A DNA stretch of 64,000 nt from Bradyrhizobium sp. 21 (GCF_023073335.1 NZ_JADPJG010000005.1:131537-195536); one strand, 5' to 3'. Counted from the stretch's first letter, positions 37,319 to 47,137 are shown. Notes: generated from the letters alone by a model not told the origin. Made by a program: numbers and translations.

Positions 37319-38521
37319 GTGGCGACGCAGGTTCACCAAGAAAAAGAACACGTCCTGTCGCTGGATAGCATTCGCGGCATAGCCGCGGTCACGGTGGTTG
37401 TGCATCACGTGATACGGATGCCGACCTTTCTCGCTGCTTTCAGCACGCCTCCGTGGATCGAGTGCTCGTATTTTCGTGCTGGAGGTTTTCTCGTCGATCT
37501 CTTCTTCGTTCTCAGCGGCATGGTCATGTCGATGAGCTATGTGCAATCGGATTTCGGGCGGTTCTCCTTGCGCGAATTCATGGTGCGCCGCTTTGCCCGC
37601 ATCTATCCGCTTCACTTTGTCATGTTGATCGCCCTGCTTCTCTTCCGGCTGCTGCGGATTAGTCTCGTTAGCGTCGGCATCATCGCTGCAATGCCGGCGG
37701 CGTTCGAGGTCAACAATGCGTATTCGTTCGTTTTGAACGTGTTTCTGCTGCATTCGCTCGGTTTCCTCGACTACCTGAACTGGAATGCGCCGAGCTGGAG
37801 CATCAGCGTCGAGTTTTATACCTACCTGGTGTTCGGATTGATCGTGCTCGGCGCGCAGCGGCTTGGCTCGCTTCGATGGCTCTATGTTTCGGCGGCGGTG
37901 CTTGTCGTCGCGAGCTGGCTGGCGCTTGCGGTGTGGATCGGCAGGGAGGAAATCGGCGCGCAGTACGATTTCGGCATTCTGCGCTGCTTTACGAGCTTCT
38001 TTCTCGGCGTGCTGACGGTGAAGGCGGTGTCCTACGTGCCGCGCGCGATCAGCCCGGCGGCCAAAGGTGCTATTCAGTTCGCTGCGCTGGTCGTTGCCCT
38101 GGTCAACGTCTGCTTCATTGAGGCCTGGCCCTGGATCAGTTACCTCGCGCCGCTGACATTTGCGTTTTTCCTGGGATCTCTGCTGGCATTTCCGGACGCC
38201 GCCGTCCTGCCACGCCTGCTGGTGATGAAGCCTCTGGTTTGGGTTGGTAAGCGCTCCTATTCGATCTACATGGTGCACGCATTCGTCATCCTGCTCGCCG
38301 AATACGGCCTCAGGGCATTTGGACATCGGCCGATCGCCTGGCTCGAGTCGATTTATCCCGGTCTGCCGGCGACGTTGAACCTGTTCGTCTTGATCACGGT
38401 GGTGCTGGTGGCGTCGGATTTCACCTATCGTCGGGTCGAACTTCAGGGTGGCAAGCTTGTCCGGCGCTGGTTGCAAGACAATCGGTTCTTTGCCGGCGCA
38501 CCCGCGACCCGTTCCACGTGA
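37319..38521 (+). CDS. Acyltransferase-3 family protein 1 of 5
   Basis: The product is 400 residues from a GTG preceded by GGAG. About ten membrane helices. Family motifs: LDSIRGIAAVTVVVHHV (conserved Arg and His in the first helix), LFFVLSGMVMSMSY, and RRFARIYPLHFV. Later come WSISVEFYTYLVFG and SYSIYMVHAFVILLAEYGLR. OafA-type enzymes transfer acetyl or other acyl groups to sugars of surface polysaccharides in the inner membrane. It starts the plus-strand run of the locus and is divergent from the polymerase candidate. Confidence 0.9.
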   Translation: MATQVHQEKEHVLSLDSIRGIAAVTVVVHHVIRMPTFLAAFSTPPWIECSYFRAGGFLVDLFFVLSGMVMSMSYVQSDFGRFSLREFMVRRFARIYPLHFVMLIALLLFRLLRISLVSVGIIAAMPAAFEVNNAYSFVLNVFLLHSLGFLDYLNWNAPSWSISVEFYTYLVFGLIVLGAQRLGSLRWLYVSAAVLVVASWLALAVWIGREEIGAQYDFGILRCFTSFFLGVLTVKAVSYVPRAISPAAKGAIQFAALVVALVNVCFIEAWPWISYLAPLTFAFFLGSLLAFPDAAVLPRLLVMKPLVWVGKRSYSIYMVHAFVILLAEYGLRAFGHRPIAWLESIYPGLPATLNLFVLITVVLVASDFTYRRVELQGGKLVRRWLQDNRFFAGAPATRST

Positions 38522-38612
38522 GGTCGACGTCGGATTTGCCAAAAACTCCGGCAAACCTCGGGCAGATCATAGTTGGGGCCAACAAAGCTGGGCTCGGAGA
38601 GGGAAAGTAAGT

Positions 38613-39743
38613 TTGTCTCAATCTCGAGTGACATTGCGTTCGCTCCAGTGCGGACGCGGACTGGCTGCCCTGATGGTCGTCGTCTATCATACGTCGGTCA
38701 TCTTTCGCGTGCCGGCCTATTGGGGCGCCACCCCCTTCGGCGACGTACCGAAGTTCCTGGATTCGGGCGTTGATTTCTTTTTCGTCTTGAGCGGCTTCAT
38801 CATTCTGGACGCGCATTCGCGCGACGTCGGTTCGCCCGCTCGTTTTTGGAACTATATCTGGCGGCGCGCGCTGCGCATCTATCCGCTCTATTGGGTGGTC
38901 TTCTGCGCGGTTCTGATCCCCCTGTTGCTGACCAAAGGGGACGTCGATTGGAGCCGAATCGCGCTCGAGTTCTCGCTGCTGCCCGCGTCGGGCTTGATTC
39001 CGGATCAGAAGATAATCGTCGTCTCCTGGACGCTTTGTTTCGAGATTGCGTTCTACGCAATATTCAGCGCCGCGATCTTCAGCAGGGCCCTGGGCGTCCT
39101 GCTCGGTGGGCTGTGGCTGTTGGCTGCGGTCTACTCCATCGGAGAGACCGTGCCCGCGAAGTGGACGATTCTCTGTTCGCCATATCCCGTTCTGTTCCTA
39201 ACCGGCATGATCGTCCGACAGGTGTGGAGTTCCGGAAAGTTCAATCTGCCGCTGACGCCGACGCTCTTGCTCGGGGTCGGAATCTTTGCAGTGGCGGCCG
39301 TCAATCGCGTGAACTCAATCGGACTTGAGGCCGGGCCTACGCAGTGGTTGTACGGCGTGGGCGCGGGCATGATCATATTGGCTGCGATCGAGGCCGAGCG
39401 CCGTGGCGCATTGGAATTTCCGCAATGGCTCGCAAAAATCGGAGACGCGTCCTACAGCCTCTACCTCGTTCACTTCACCGTGCTTTCGGTGTTGGCAAAA
39501 TTCATTGTGGCGACCGGCTTCTTCAAGGGGCTGCCGCTGCAGGTGCTTTTTGTGGCGATGGCGGCGGTGACGGTCGCCCTTGGAATGGCCGTTCACCTGC
39601 TTGTCGAGAAACCGCTGCTGAAGGGTTCTAGACGCAATCGCGTGCCCGCGCGGCAATCGCCTGGACAGTTCGCGGACGGCGTCCGTGCAAGGGAACACAA
39701 CCCACAGGAGCTGGCACGCCAGCTCTCCTCCGCGGATCGATGA
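38613..39743 (+). CDS. Acyltransferase-3 family protein 2 of 5
   Basis: The product is 376 residues from a TTG with GAGAGGG upstream. The longer frame begins inside the preceding gene and lacks family features. Motifs: LQCGRGLAALMVVVYHTSVI, DFFFVLSGFIILDAH, RRALRIYPLYWV and SWTLCFEIAFYAIFSAAIFS, then GDASYSLYLVHFTVL. Several membrane helices. The C-terminal tail is hydrophilic. It follows acyltransferase 1 by 91 bp and probably decorates the same polysaccharide. Confidence 0.88.
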   Translation: MSQSRVTLRSLQCGRGLAALMVVVYHTSVIFRVPAYWGATPFGDVPKFLDSGVDFFFVLSGFIILDAHSRDVGSPARFWNYIWRRALRIYPLYWVVFCAVLIPLLLTKGDVDWSRIALEFSLLPASGLIPDQKIIVVSWTLCFEIAFYAIFSAAIFSRALGVLLGGLWLLAAVYSIGETVPAKWTILCSPYPVLFLTGMIVRQVWSSGKFNLPLTPTLLLGVGIFAVAAVNRVNSIGLEAGPTQWLYGVGAGMIILAAIEAERRGALEFPQWLAKIGDASYSLYLVHFTVLSVLAKFIVATGFFKGLPLQVLFVAMAAVTVALGMAVHLLVEKPLLKGSRRNRVPARQSPGQFADGVRAREHNPQELARQLSSADR

Positions 39744-39890
39744 AGGGGGCTTTTTGATGATGCCGTCCGAGACCCTGCAGGAGTGTTTAACGTTGAAATT
39801 GCTGAGCTTTGCCGGTATGTTGCAATGCAATAGGGGCGCCTTTGGAGCGCCGGCCAATCTGTCGGGCTCTGACGCGATCTGGTGAGGATG

Positions 39891-39919
39891 CGGCTGCTTT
39901 CGAGGGCAGCCGTTTCGTT
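39891..39919 (+). terminator. Possible rho-independent terminator after acyltransferase 2
   Basis: A 7-bp stem, CGGCTGC (39891-39897) with GCAGCCG (39906-39912), has an 8-base loop and is followed by TTTCGTT. It is short, so it may only partly stop transcription into the polymerase gene. Confidence 0.4.
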
Positions 39920-39949
39920 GCGAATCTCCAATTGCGAATCTCTAATTGA

Positions 39950-41272
39950 ATGGCGAACAGCGTGACATCGAACGCACGAGATACTCCTCTACCTATCGGG
40001 TTCTCACTCGAGGCAATCGCGTTTTGCCTCTACGTCGTTCGCGACGCGTTTGCCGGCGCGATGAAGTTCTACTTCGCGAAACTCCATCTCGAGGTCCTGT
40101 GGTTTTCGCCCGACTTCGTGGCGATCGTCTGCATCGCGTTGTTCATCAAGCGATGCATCATCGACAACGGGAGCATCATGGCGCTCCTCGTGTTCGGGCA
40201 AATCTGCCTTTCGCTTTTCATCGGCTTCTTGTTCCTCGGCAGCGCGACGGCGCTGATGTCGTCGGTCAAGATGATCTTTCCGCTGTTCGTGGGCTTTTGT
40301 TTCGCTGAAAGGAATCTCGGAGACTTTCGCAAGACACTGACGGTCGTCACGGCGACGCTCTACCTGAGCCTGTTCGGAATCTTTCTTTCCAAATATTGGT
40401 CGATGCCGTGGGTCGGCTTCAAATACGAGTCGTTTGGAGCGACGCGCGAAGCAGGGCGATTGTGGTGGTCGTTCCAGGAACAGCGGCTGGCGGGCTTTGC
40501 CGCCGACAGCACCATGGCGGCCTATTTCATCCTGGTCGCCTACGTCATGACGTCAATCCGCAGGAGCGTCCCGTGGTGCATTGTCATGGGAGGCATCTCG
40601 ATCTATGCGATCCGCCTGACGACGAGCAAGACCGCGATGGGGGTTCTGTTCGTGTACCTGGTCGCGATGATCTTCGTTCGGTCTCTTCCATACGAGAAGA
40701 GGTTGAACACGCTCCGTTCGTTCACCCTGTGGTCCTATGCGTCGATCCTGGTGCCGATCGCGCTGATCATCCTGTTCACCGGCGTCAATCTGTCGCCGGG
40801 CACGAAGGGCTTCTTCTTCAGTCTTCAGGATCGCATCAACAACAGCTGGCAGTTGCCGTTCGTCTATTTGAGCCAACTGATGCCGGTCGGGATCATCACC
40901 GGATGCGGAGTAGGCTGCTTCAACTATCCGCAGCAACTGTTCTCGAATCTCACCGACTATTGGGTTCCGGTCGATAATTTCTACATCGGCACCTACGTGA
41001 TGTTCGGTTTCCCCTTCGTCATCTTCATGTGGATGGTGTTCAGGTCGACCCTGATCGTCACGGACGTCTACAAGCTGTCGCTCGTGTTCGTGACGAACAT
41101 CTTCACGATCACCGTGCTCAGCTATGGTCCGGCGACCGGTCTCCTCGTAATCGCGCTGGGCTTCAGCGAGGTCTTCTCAAGAAAGGCGACAAGACTGTTC
41201 CAGGGCGGCGGGAAGCGCGAGCTTGTCGTTCCGCCCGAGCCGCGCTTGTCGGCGGTTCATGACGCGGGCTGA
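39950..41272 (+). CDS. Polytopic membrane protein, candidate polysaccharide polymerase (Wzy-like)
   Basis: The product is 440 residues with 10-12 membrane helices and a periplasmic loop holding GATREAGRLWWSFQEQRLAG. Other features are TSKTAMGVLFVYLVAMIFVR, LSPGTKGFFFSLQDRINNSW, and GIITGCGVGCFNYPQQLFSN followed by DNFYIGTYVMFG. This layout, with an Arg-containing loop and a late G-x-G-x-G segment, fits Wzy/EpsG-like polymerases, which vary greatly in sequence. It lies between acyltransferase genes 2 and 3, as polymerases often lie inside glycan clusters. The assignment is topological. Confidence 0.65.
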   Translation: MANSVTSNARDTPLPIGFSLEAIAFCLYVVRDAFAGAMKFYFAKLHLEVLWFSPDFVAIVCIALFIKRCIIDNGSIMALLVFGQICLSLFIGFLFLGSATALMSSVKMIFPLFVGFCFAERNLGDFRKTLTVVTATLYLSLFGIFLSKYWSMPWVGFKYESFGATREAGRLWWSFQEQRLAGFAADSTMAAYFILVAYVMTSIRRSVPWCIVMGGISIYAIRLTTSKTAMGVLFVYLVAMIFVRSLPYEKRLNTLRSFTLWSYASILVPIALIILFTGVNLSPGTKGFFFSLQDRINNSWQLPFVYLSQLMPVGIITGCGVGCFNYPQQLFSNLTDYWVPVDNFYIGTYVMFGFPFVIFMWMVFRSTLIVTDVYKLSLVFVTNIFTITVLSYGPATGLLVIALGFSEVFSRKATRLFQGGGKRELVVPPEPRLSAVHDAG

Positions 41273-41341
41273 GTGGACGAACCAGCGCGTTCTGTACGCG
41301 CAGCAAATGGAAGTGGCCGCAGTGCCGAGGGATGCAAACGG

Positions 41342-42607
41342 ATGACATTGCGCGAGCAGCTTGATCGCTACAAGGGCCAAGGTCCCGGATTTGACGCGGC
41401 GCGTCTGGTTCTTTCGATTTCCATCCTTTGTTGGCACAGCGTGGTGACGTCATATGGTCACGCGGCGGAAACGAAGATCTGGAACGGCCTTTTCTCTGCG
41501 CCATTGAGCGCCTTGATGCCCATGTTCTTTGCGTTGAGCGGGTTCCTGGTCATGGGCAGTTTCGAAAGATCAAACAATCTTCGCGGCTTCCTTGGCCTCC
41601 GCGCTCTGAGAATTGTTCCGGCGCTCTCGGTCGAAATCCTGATCTCCGCCTTGATGCTGGGCAGTCTGCTCACGACGCTGCCGTTGGCGAGCTATTACAG
41701 TGATCCGAAGTTTTTCAGGTACTTCGGAAGCTTGTTCGGATTCGTGAACTACACGTTGCCGGGCGTGTTTGCCGACAATCCCGACCCTGACAGGGTCAAC
41801 CTGTCGCTTTGGACGATTGCTCCGGAGCTGATGTGCTACGTGTATCTGGGTCTGCTGATGGCGCTGCGCCTCAAGCGAACTGGCGTCACGATTTCCGCGA
41901 TTGTTCTCCTCGTCATATGCCTCGCCGCGGACTCGCAAAGTGGCGTTGACCGGGCCGACACCGGCGTCGTATTTGCGCGCTTTCTTCTGATGTCGTTCGC
42001 TTTCGGAAATCTGATCTATCTTTGGCGTGAGTACATTCCGTTCCGATGGGACCTGCTTGTCGTCAGCATCGTCGTCGGATGTCTTTTCATCAAGACGCCA
42101 GTGCTGATCTATCTCTCGCTGCTGTGCCTGGCTTACGTCATTGTTTTTGTCGGATGCGTTCCGATCTTCGTTCCGAAGCCGTTCTCAACCGGCGACTATT
42201 CCTATGGAATCTATCTGTACGCCTATCCGATCCAGCAAACCTACGCGCATTTCTTCACCGAGCATCGTGAGTTCTATTGGAACATCCTCTTTTGTCTGCC
42301 CGCGACGTGCTTGGTCGCGGCGATATCCTGGTGGTTCATCGAGAAGCCGGCGCTGTCGTGGAGAAAGAGCTTGTACAAATTACCGGTCGCCGCGACGGAA
42401 CTGACATTCGTGCAGATGGCCGTGCCGTTCGTTCTGCTGGCGGTGTATGGAGTGCTTCTCTTCGTGACCAGCGGGTTGTTCGAGACCGGCGTGCGTCTTC
42501 GCTCGATGTTCCCCTGGGTCGTCGTCTGCGCGCTCGTCGTCGTCGGTTTCAGGGTGATGTTTCTCCGTTTCTCCGGTCGGCCGAAATACCAGCAGTCCTT
42601 CGACTGA
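41342..42607 (+). CDS. Acyltransferase-3 family protein 3 of 5 (divergent)
   Basis: The product is 421 residues; the ATG at 41342 has GAGGGATGC upstream. It has the family topology but diverged motifs: FDAARLVLSISILCWHSVVT (Arg-Gly replaced by Arg-Leu), MFFALSGFLVMGSF, LRALRIVPALSVEILISALM and WTIAPELMCYVYLGLLMALR, then GDYSYGIYLYAYPIQQTYAH. The catalytic-helix His is retained. The C-terminus has two extra membrane helices. Its divergence from the other four suggests a different acyl donor or sugar position. Confidence 0.85.
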   Translation: MTLREQLDRYKGQGPGFDAARLVLSISILCWHSVVTSYGHAAETKIWNGLFSAPLSALMPMFFALSGFLVMGSFERSNNLRGFLGLRALRIVPALSVEILISALMLGSLLTTLPLASYYSDPKFFRYFGSLFGFVNYTLPGVFADNPDPDRVNLSLWTIAPELMCYVYLGLLMALRLKRTGVTISAIVLLVICLAADSQSGVDRADTGVVFARFLLMSFAFGNLIYLWREYIPFRWDLLVVSIVVGCLFIKTPVLIYLSLLCLAYVIVFVGCVPIFVPKPFSTGDYSYGIYLYAYPIQQTYAHFFTEHREFYWNILFCLPATCLVAAISWWFIEKPALSWRKSLYKLPVAATELTFVQMAVPFVLLAVYGVLLFVTSGLFETGVRLRSMFPWVVVCALVVVGFRVMFLRFSGRPKYQQSFD

Positions 42608-42699
42608 CCCTATTGCCGTTCATCAGGCAATGACGGTCGGTGAAGGCAGGGGGACCTGTCATCTTGCGATCATTGTCGAACTCGCTTGGAACAGAGACC

Positions 42700-43800
42700 A
42701 TGCACAAGCGCCTTGCGTTCATAGACACGTTGCGCGGTGTCGCCGTTCTCTGCGTGCTGTTCCAGCACGTGCTGGAACAGATCGTGCTCACGGGGCAAAC
42801 CGGCGCGGCCGAGGGCATGCTGCATGGCCTGATCGGGTACTATTTCAATTTCGGTCGCTTCGGCGTCGTGCTGTTCTTCTTCGTCAGCGGCTTCGTCGTT
42901 CCTTACAGCTTTCCCGATAGTGCCGCGCCAGTTCGCGACTTCGCCATCAGCCGTTTCTTCCGGCTTTATCCAATGTACTGGTTGTCCATCATCCTGGCGC
43001 TCGCGATCCTGCCCACTGCGGAGGCCAAGGTCTTTCCCGCCTGGCAGGTGTTGGTCAACCTGACGATGTTCCAGAACGTGATCGGGCTGCCCAATATGGT
43101 GGTGGCGCACTGGACGCTTGCGATCGAATTGATCTTCTACATCGGCTGCGTGGTCCTCTTCGTCACGGGCCTGCTCCGCCAAAGCACGGCCGTGTTCGCG
43201 ATCGTCGTCGCGATCTCGTGTGCCGGCATCATCCTGCCGATGCTGTTTGAGCAGCGGATGGTCTCGCGCCTGCTGGAGGTCGTGCTCAATCTCGACGCGA
43301 TGCTGATCGGGAAAATCACCCGCGACACGGTCATGGGGCGGAAGCTGCGATGGTGGCACGTGGCGGTGTGTCTCGGCCTCTACAGCGCGTTCGCCATGGT
43401 GATTTTCAAGCGCTTGTATGGCGGGGACTACCAAGGCAATTTCTTCTACAGCTATTCGATCGCATCGGCCTATGTCGCCGCCGGCGTCACTTTCGTCATC
43501 TTCGCGTGGTATGGCGACAAGCTCGCGTGGCGCGGTCTCTCCTTCATCGGCAGGATCAGCTATTCGGTGTATCTGATGCAGGTCTACGTGCTGGCGCTGG
43601 CGGTGCACTATTTCGGTGCCGGCAGCTATCTGTCGCAATGGATATTGTTCGCGGTCGGCGTGTTTTCGGTCACGATTCTACTGTCCTGGGTCAGTTATTA
43701 CGCGGTCGAGAAGCCCGCCATCGCCTACGGTCGTAACTATCGCTCGCGTCGGAGCGGCGGCGCCGAGGCCATGCCGTTGCCGGAGCAGGGCGTGGCATGA
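42700..43800 (+). CDS. Acyltransferase-3 family protein 4 of 5
   Basis: The product is 366 residues from the ATG at 42700 (MHKRLAFIDTLRG). Family motifs: FIDTLRGVAVLCVLFQHVLE, VLFFFVSGFVVPYSF, SRFFRLYPMYWLSII and AHWTLAIELIFYIGCVVLFV, then GRISYSVYLMQVYVLALAVH. About ten membrane helices. Its stop overlaps the start of acyltransferase 5 by 4 bases (ATGA), so the two are translationally coupled and may act on the same glycan. Confidence 0.9.
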   Translation: MHKRLAFIDTLRGVAVLCVLFQHVLEQIVLTGQTGAAEGMLHGLIGYYFNFGRFGVVLFFFVSGFVVPYSFPDSAAPVRDFAISRFFRLYPMYWLSIILALAILPTAEAKVFPAWQVLVNLTMFQNVIGLPNMVVAHWTLAIELIFYIGCVVLFVTGLLRQSTAVFAIVVAISCAGIILPMLFEQRMVSRLLEVVLNLDAMLIGKITRDTVMGRKLRWWHVAVCLGLYSAFAMVIFKRLYGGDYQGNFFYSYSIASAYVAAGVTFVIFAWYGDKLAWRGLSFIGRISYSVYLMQVYVLALAVHYFGAGSYLSQWILFAVGVFSVTILLSWVSYYAVEKPAIAYGRNYRSRRSGGAEAMPLPEQGVA

Positions 43801-44873
43801 TCGAGGCAACGAAGTCCGACGCATCAGGCGCGCCACGGGCGGGCTTTTTCCCATCGATTCAGGGCCTGCGCGGCCTGGCGGCGCTGACGGTGGTCGTGGC
43901 GCATCTCTATGCGATGCCGATGCTCGCCGGATTTCTGCCGACATTGCCGGGCTGGCTTTACAAGGTGTTCGACACCGGCGGTCACGGCGTCGAGCTGTTC
44001 TTCATGATCAGCGGCTTTCTGATTCCGGCGAGCCTTGTTCGGCACGGCAGGGTCTCGACCTTCATGTACGACCGCTGCCTGCGTATTGTTCCGGTCTTCC
44101 TCGTGCTCCACATGGTCGTGTTCACGCTCGGTCCGATCGCCGGTTACAAGTTCTTCAAGGGAATCGACGTCGGAACCTATGTCGAGCTGTTCCTCGTCAA
44201 TCTGTTCTTCCTTCCCGATGCGCTCGGACTTCCGATTGCCCAGCAGAACGCCTGGACGCTGTCCTACGAGTGGGCCTTCTATATCTGGTTTGCCGCGATC
44301 TTTGTCGCCTACCGCGCACAGAACCGATGGGCGATCGTCGCGCTCGGGTTGGTCGCTGTGGCTGCCGTGGGCTACCGTCCCAATACCGCCTTCTTCGGCA
44401 TCGGCATTCTCTTCGGCCTCATGTCGTTACGGCTGCCAGTGAAGGGCTGGCTGGGATTGATCGTGGCGATCGCCAGCTTTGCGCTCATGTTCGGCCTGAT
44501 GGAATATGTCAGTGTTTGGGTCGCGCTGATCCCGGGGTTTTTGTTGTTCGCAGTCGTCTTGACGCCGGAGTCGGGATTCGCGCATTTGCTGAGCGCCCAT
44601 GCCCTGCAGTTCGCCGGCAAGATCAGCTACAGCATGTATCTCGTGCATCCCTTCGTGCTCTTCCCCTTGCAGATCGTCGGCAAGAAGCTCGCGGAGAACG
44701 GCGTGAATCTCTGGCTGGTGTGGGGAGGATTCGTTGTATTGGGTCTCACGCTTACCATAATTGCGTCCACGCTCAGCTACGAGATCATCGAGGTCCGCCT
44801 TCGCAGCGCCATCGATCGGTTCCTGAGCAAGCGATGGGACGTCGAGCAGACGAAAGTTCAACAGCGTGCCTGA
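43797..44873 (+). CDS. Acyltransferase-3 family protein 5 of 5
   Basis: The product is 358 residues. Motifs: IQGLRGLAALTVVVAHLYAM, VELFFMISGFLIPASLV, YDRCLRIVPVFLVLHMVVFT and AWTLSYEWAFYIWFAAIFVA, then GKISYSMYLVHPFVLFPLQ. This is the OafA/YrhL group. It overlaps the preceding acyltransferase gene by 4 bases and precedes a GT4 gene by 54 bp. As with the others, the acyl group and target sugar cannot be read from sequence. Confidence 0.9.
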   Translation: MIEATKSDASGAPRAGFFPSIQGLRGLAALTVVVAHLYAMPMLAGFLPTLPGWLYKVFDTGGHGVELFFMISGFLIPASLVRHGRVSTFMYDRCLRIVPVFLVLHMVVFTLGPIAGYKFFKGIDVGTYVELFLVNLFFLPDALGLPIAQQNAWTLSYEWAFYIWFAAIFVAYRAQNRWAIVALGLVAVAAVGYRPNTAFFGIGILFGLMSLRLPVKGWLGLIVAIASFALMFGLMEYVSVWVALIPGFLLFAVVLTPESGFAHLLSAHALQFAGKISYSMYLVHPFVLFPLQIVGKKLAENGVNLWLVWGGFVVLGLTLTIIASTLSYEIIEVRLRSAIDRFLSKRWDVEQTKVQQRA

Positions 44874-44927
44874 TCGAAGCCACGCCAGTCAGATGCCTGC
44901 AACAGTGGCTTGGTATCCGGTTGAAGG

Positions 44928-46124
44928 ATGCATGATTTGCGTATTCTTGTCCTGACCCATGAGTTTCCGCCCTTCCGCGGCGGTGTCGGTACCTATTGCG
45001 TGGAGACGGCAAAGGCTGCCGTCGCCCAGGGACACACCGTGGAGATACTCGCGCCCGACTTCGGCAAGGACAATTCGGACGAGGACCGGCTCTATCCCTT
45101 CACCGTGCGTCGCTTCGCCGGCGGTGTCTACGCGACCCGGGCCTTGCCGCGCCTGTTGCTCGCGCTGGTCGGTGCCAAGCCATGGACGTTCGATATCATC
45201 CACGCCGCGGACTGGCCGTTCGTGATGATGATCCCGTGGATGCGGCTCTTCATACGCCGACGCATCGTCGCCATGATGCACGGCACCGACGTCCTTCTTC
45301 TGGCGAAGTCGCGCGCGGCCGGATTGCTGTTCGGCCGCTCCTACCTGCGGGGAGCCGACTATGTCGTGGCCAACAGCCGGTTCACCGAAGACCTCGTTCT
45401 GCAATATCACCCTTATCTCGCGTCGCCGCGTCGGACGGCGGTCACACTGCTCGGCGTCGATCCGTTCTGGTTCAACCCGGCTGTCGGCGCGTCCGACACC
45501 CTGGACCGGCACGGCGTGCCGAAGAATCGGAAATTGCTGCTGACCGTGGCGCGGCTCGATGTCCGCAAGGGCCACCGGCATTTGCTGCAGGCACTTGCCC
45601 TGCTGCCTCCTCATGCCAAGGATCAACTCGGCTACGTCATCGTCGGCAAGGCGCTGGATCTGGCTTACCAGGACGACCTGAAGCGGCTCGCGGAGGCGAG
45701 CGGCGTGCCCGTCGTATTCGCCGGCGCAGTCTCGAATGACGACGTCCGGAACTTCTATGCCTCGGCCTGGCTGTTCTGCATGCTGGCTGAACCCAATCCG
45801 GAAAAGGTCGAGGGATTTGGGCTGGCCTACCTTGAAGCGGCGGCACAATCGCTTCCGAGCGTCGCCGCGCCGAATGGCGGTGTGCCTGAGGTGGTCCTCG
45901 ACGGGGAGACGGGCGTTCTCCTGGGGGACCGCTCGCCGGAGAAACTGGCCAGCCTGCTCGAGGGCCTTCTGGACAGGCAGGAGGAGGTGGCGAGGTTCGG
46001 TTCGGCCGCCAGGATTTGGGCGCAGACGTTCTCCTGGCAGCGCTGCGCCGAACTGACGTATCAGCCTGAAAAGGCCGCGCATCACGCCCCCTCGGGCGCC
46101 AAGATCGTGGCAGGAGAATCATGA
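44928..46124 (+). CDS. Glycosyltransferase, GT4 family
   Basis: The product is 398 residues with the GT-B fold. The N-terminal domain has LVLTHEFPPFRGGVGTYC and MMHGTDVLLLAKS. The C-terminal nucleotide-sugar-binding domain has LLLTVARLDVRKGHRHLLQA and the EX7E motif in VEGFGLAYLEAAAQSLPSVA. It adds a sugar to the growing lipid-linked repeat unit at the cytoplasmic face of the membrane. The stop overlaps the start of the family-2 glycosyltransferase by 4 bases (ATGA). Confidence 0.92.
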   Translation: MHDLRILVLTHEFPPFRGGVGTYCVETAKAAVAQGHTVEILAPDFGKDNSDEDRLYPFTVRRFAGGVYATRALPRLLLALVGAKPWTFDIIHAADWPFVMMIPWMRLFIRRRIVAMMHGTDVLLLAKSRAAGLLFGRSYLRGADYVVANSRFTEDLVLQYHPYLASPRRTAVTLLGVDPFWFNPAVGASDTLDRHGVPKNRKLLLTVARLDVRKGHRHLLQALALLPPHAKDQLGYVIVGKALDLAYQDDLKRLAEASGVPVVFAGAVSNDDVRNFYASAWLFCMLAEPNPEKVEGFGLAYLEAAAQSLPSVAAPNGGVPEVVLDGETGVLLGDRSPEKLASLLEGLLDRQEEVARFGSAARIWAQTFSWQRCAELTYQPEKAAHHAPSGAKIVAGES

Positions 46125-47137
46125 TTTCGCAAACCACACCGGCCCCGCAAGGTCCCCGCGTCTCGGTCGTCATTCCGGCCTACAACGCGTCGCGCAGCAT
46201 CGGGCGTGCGATCGCCTCGGTTCAGGCGCAGACCGAACAGGATTTCGAGATCATCGTCGTCAATGACTGCTCGACGGACGACACCGTTGCCGTCGTCGCC
46301 GGCCTTGCCGCCAAGGATGGTCGTATTCGTCTGGTCAATCAGGAGAAGAACGGCGGCCCGTCGAAAGCCCGCAACCGGGGATTCACCGAGGCGCGGGGCA
46401 TTTGGCTGGCGATCCTGGATGCGGACGATGCCTACAAGCCGGATCGTCTCGCGGGGCTGACCGGGCTCGCCGAGACGGAATCGCTCGATATGATCGCCGA
46501 TGACATCACGTATTACGACAGCGAAGCCGATGTCGAATTCGGCGATCAGCGACTGAGCCCCGGGTTCAACCGTCTCGATCTCGCCGGCTTCCTGCGCGCC
46601 TCGATGTTCCGCCCGCCGCTGCATGATTTCAGCGGGCGGGACGTGTTCCAATACGCGCTTCTCAAATTCGTTTTCAGGCGATCGTTCATCGTCGAGCACG
46701 GCCTTGCCTATCCGGAAACCCTTCGCGACAGCGAGGATTTCTTCTTCTATTCCGAGTGTCTCCTGGCGGGCGCGCGGGCCGGGCTCACGTCCGAATCCGG
46801 TTACGTGTACACCCAGCGCATGGGCAAGATTTCGAAGCAGCAGTCGGCGCTGACGCGAACGAAGGTTGACCGTATGCAGGTCGTGACGGGGGTCGATCTG
46901 CTGGTCTCACGGCATGAGCAGCGTCTGTCACCCGTCCACAAGCGGCTGTTGCGCGAGCGGCGCGCCCAGGCGATCGGACTGAACGCGCATGAGCGCGCGC
47001 GGGACCTGGTGCATCAGAAGCAGGTCGTGGTCGCGCTGCTGGAGTTGGTGAAGACCCGACCGGCATGGGCGTTCTCCGTGCACATGCTGCTGCGGCGAAG
47101 AAAAGACCGGCTTGCAAAGCTGGGCGGCAAGGTCTGA
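46121..47137 (+). CDS. Glycosyltransferase, family 2
   Basis: The product is 338 residues; GGAG precedes the ATG. The GT-A domain begins VSVVIPAYNASRSIGRAIAS, with IIVVNDCSTDDT and the metal-binding DxD in LAILDADDAYKPDRL. RDSEDFFFYSECLLAG provides the ED catalytic-base motif. The C-terminal 80 residues are a basic helical tail. It probably builds one linkage of the repeat unit. Its stop overlaps the flippase start (TGATGA), so the three genes 44928-48606 are coupled. Confidence 0.92.
   Translation: MISQTTPAPQGPRVSVVIPAYNASRSIGRAIASVQAQTEQDFEIIVVNDCSTDDTVAVVAGLAAKDGRIRLVNQEKNGGPSKARNRGFTEARGIWLAILDADDAYKPDRLAGLTGLAETESLDMIADDITYYDSEADVEFGDQRLSPGFNRLDLAGFLRASMFRPPLHDFSGRDVFQYALLKFVFRRSFIVEHGLAYPETLRDSEDFFFYSECLLAGARAGLTSESGYVYTQRMGKISKQQSALTRTKVDRMQVVTGVDLLVSRHEQRLSPVHKRLLRERRAQAIGLNAHERARDLVHQKQVVVALLELVKTRPAWAFSVHMLLRRRKDRLAKLGGKV

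Noticed and set aside
37277..38554. 425-codon open frame antisense to acyltransferase 1
   Set aside because: Gln/Arg/His-rich with no motif; the plus-strand frame has all the acyltransferase-3 motifs.
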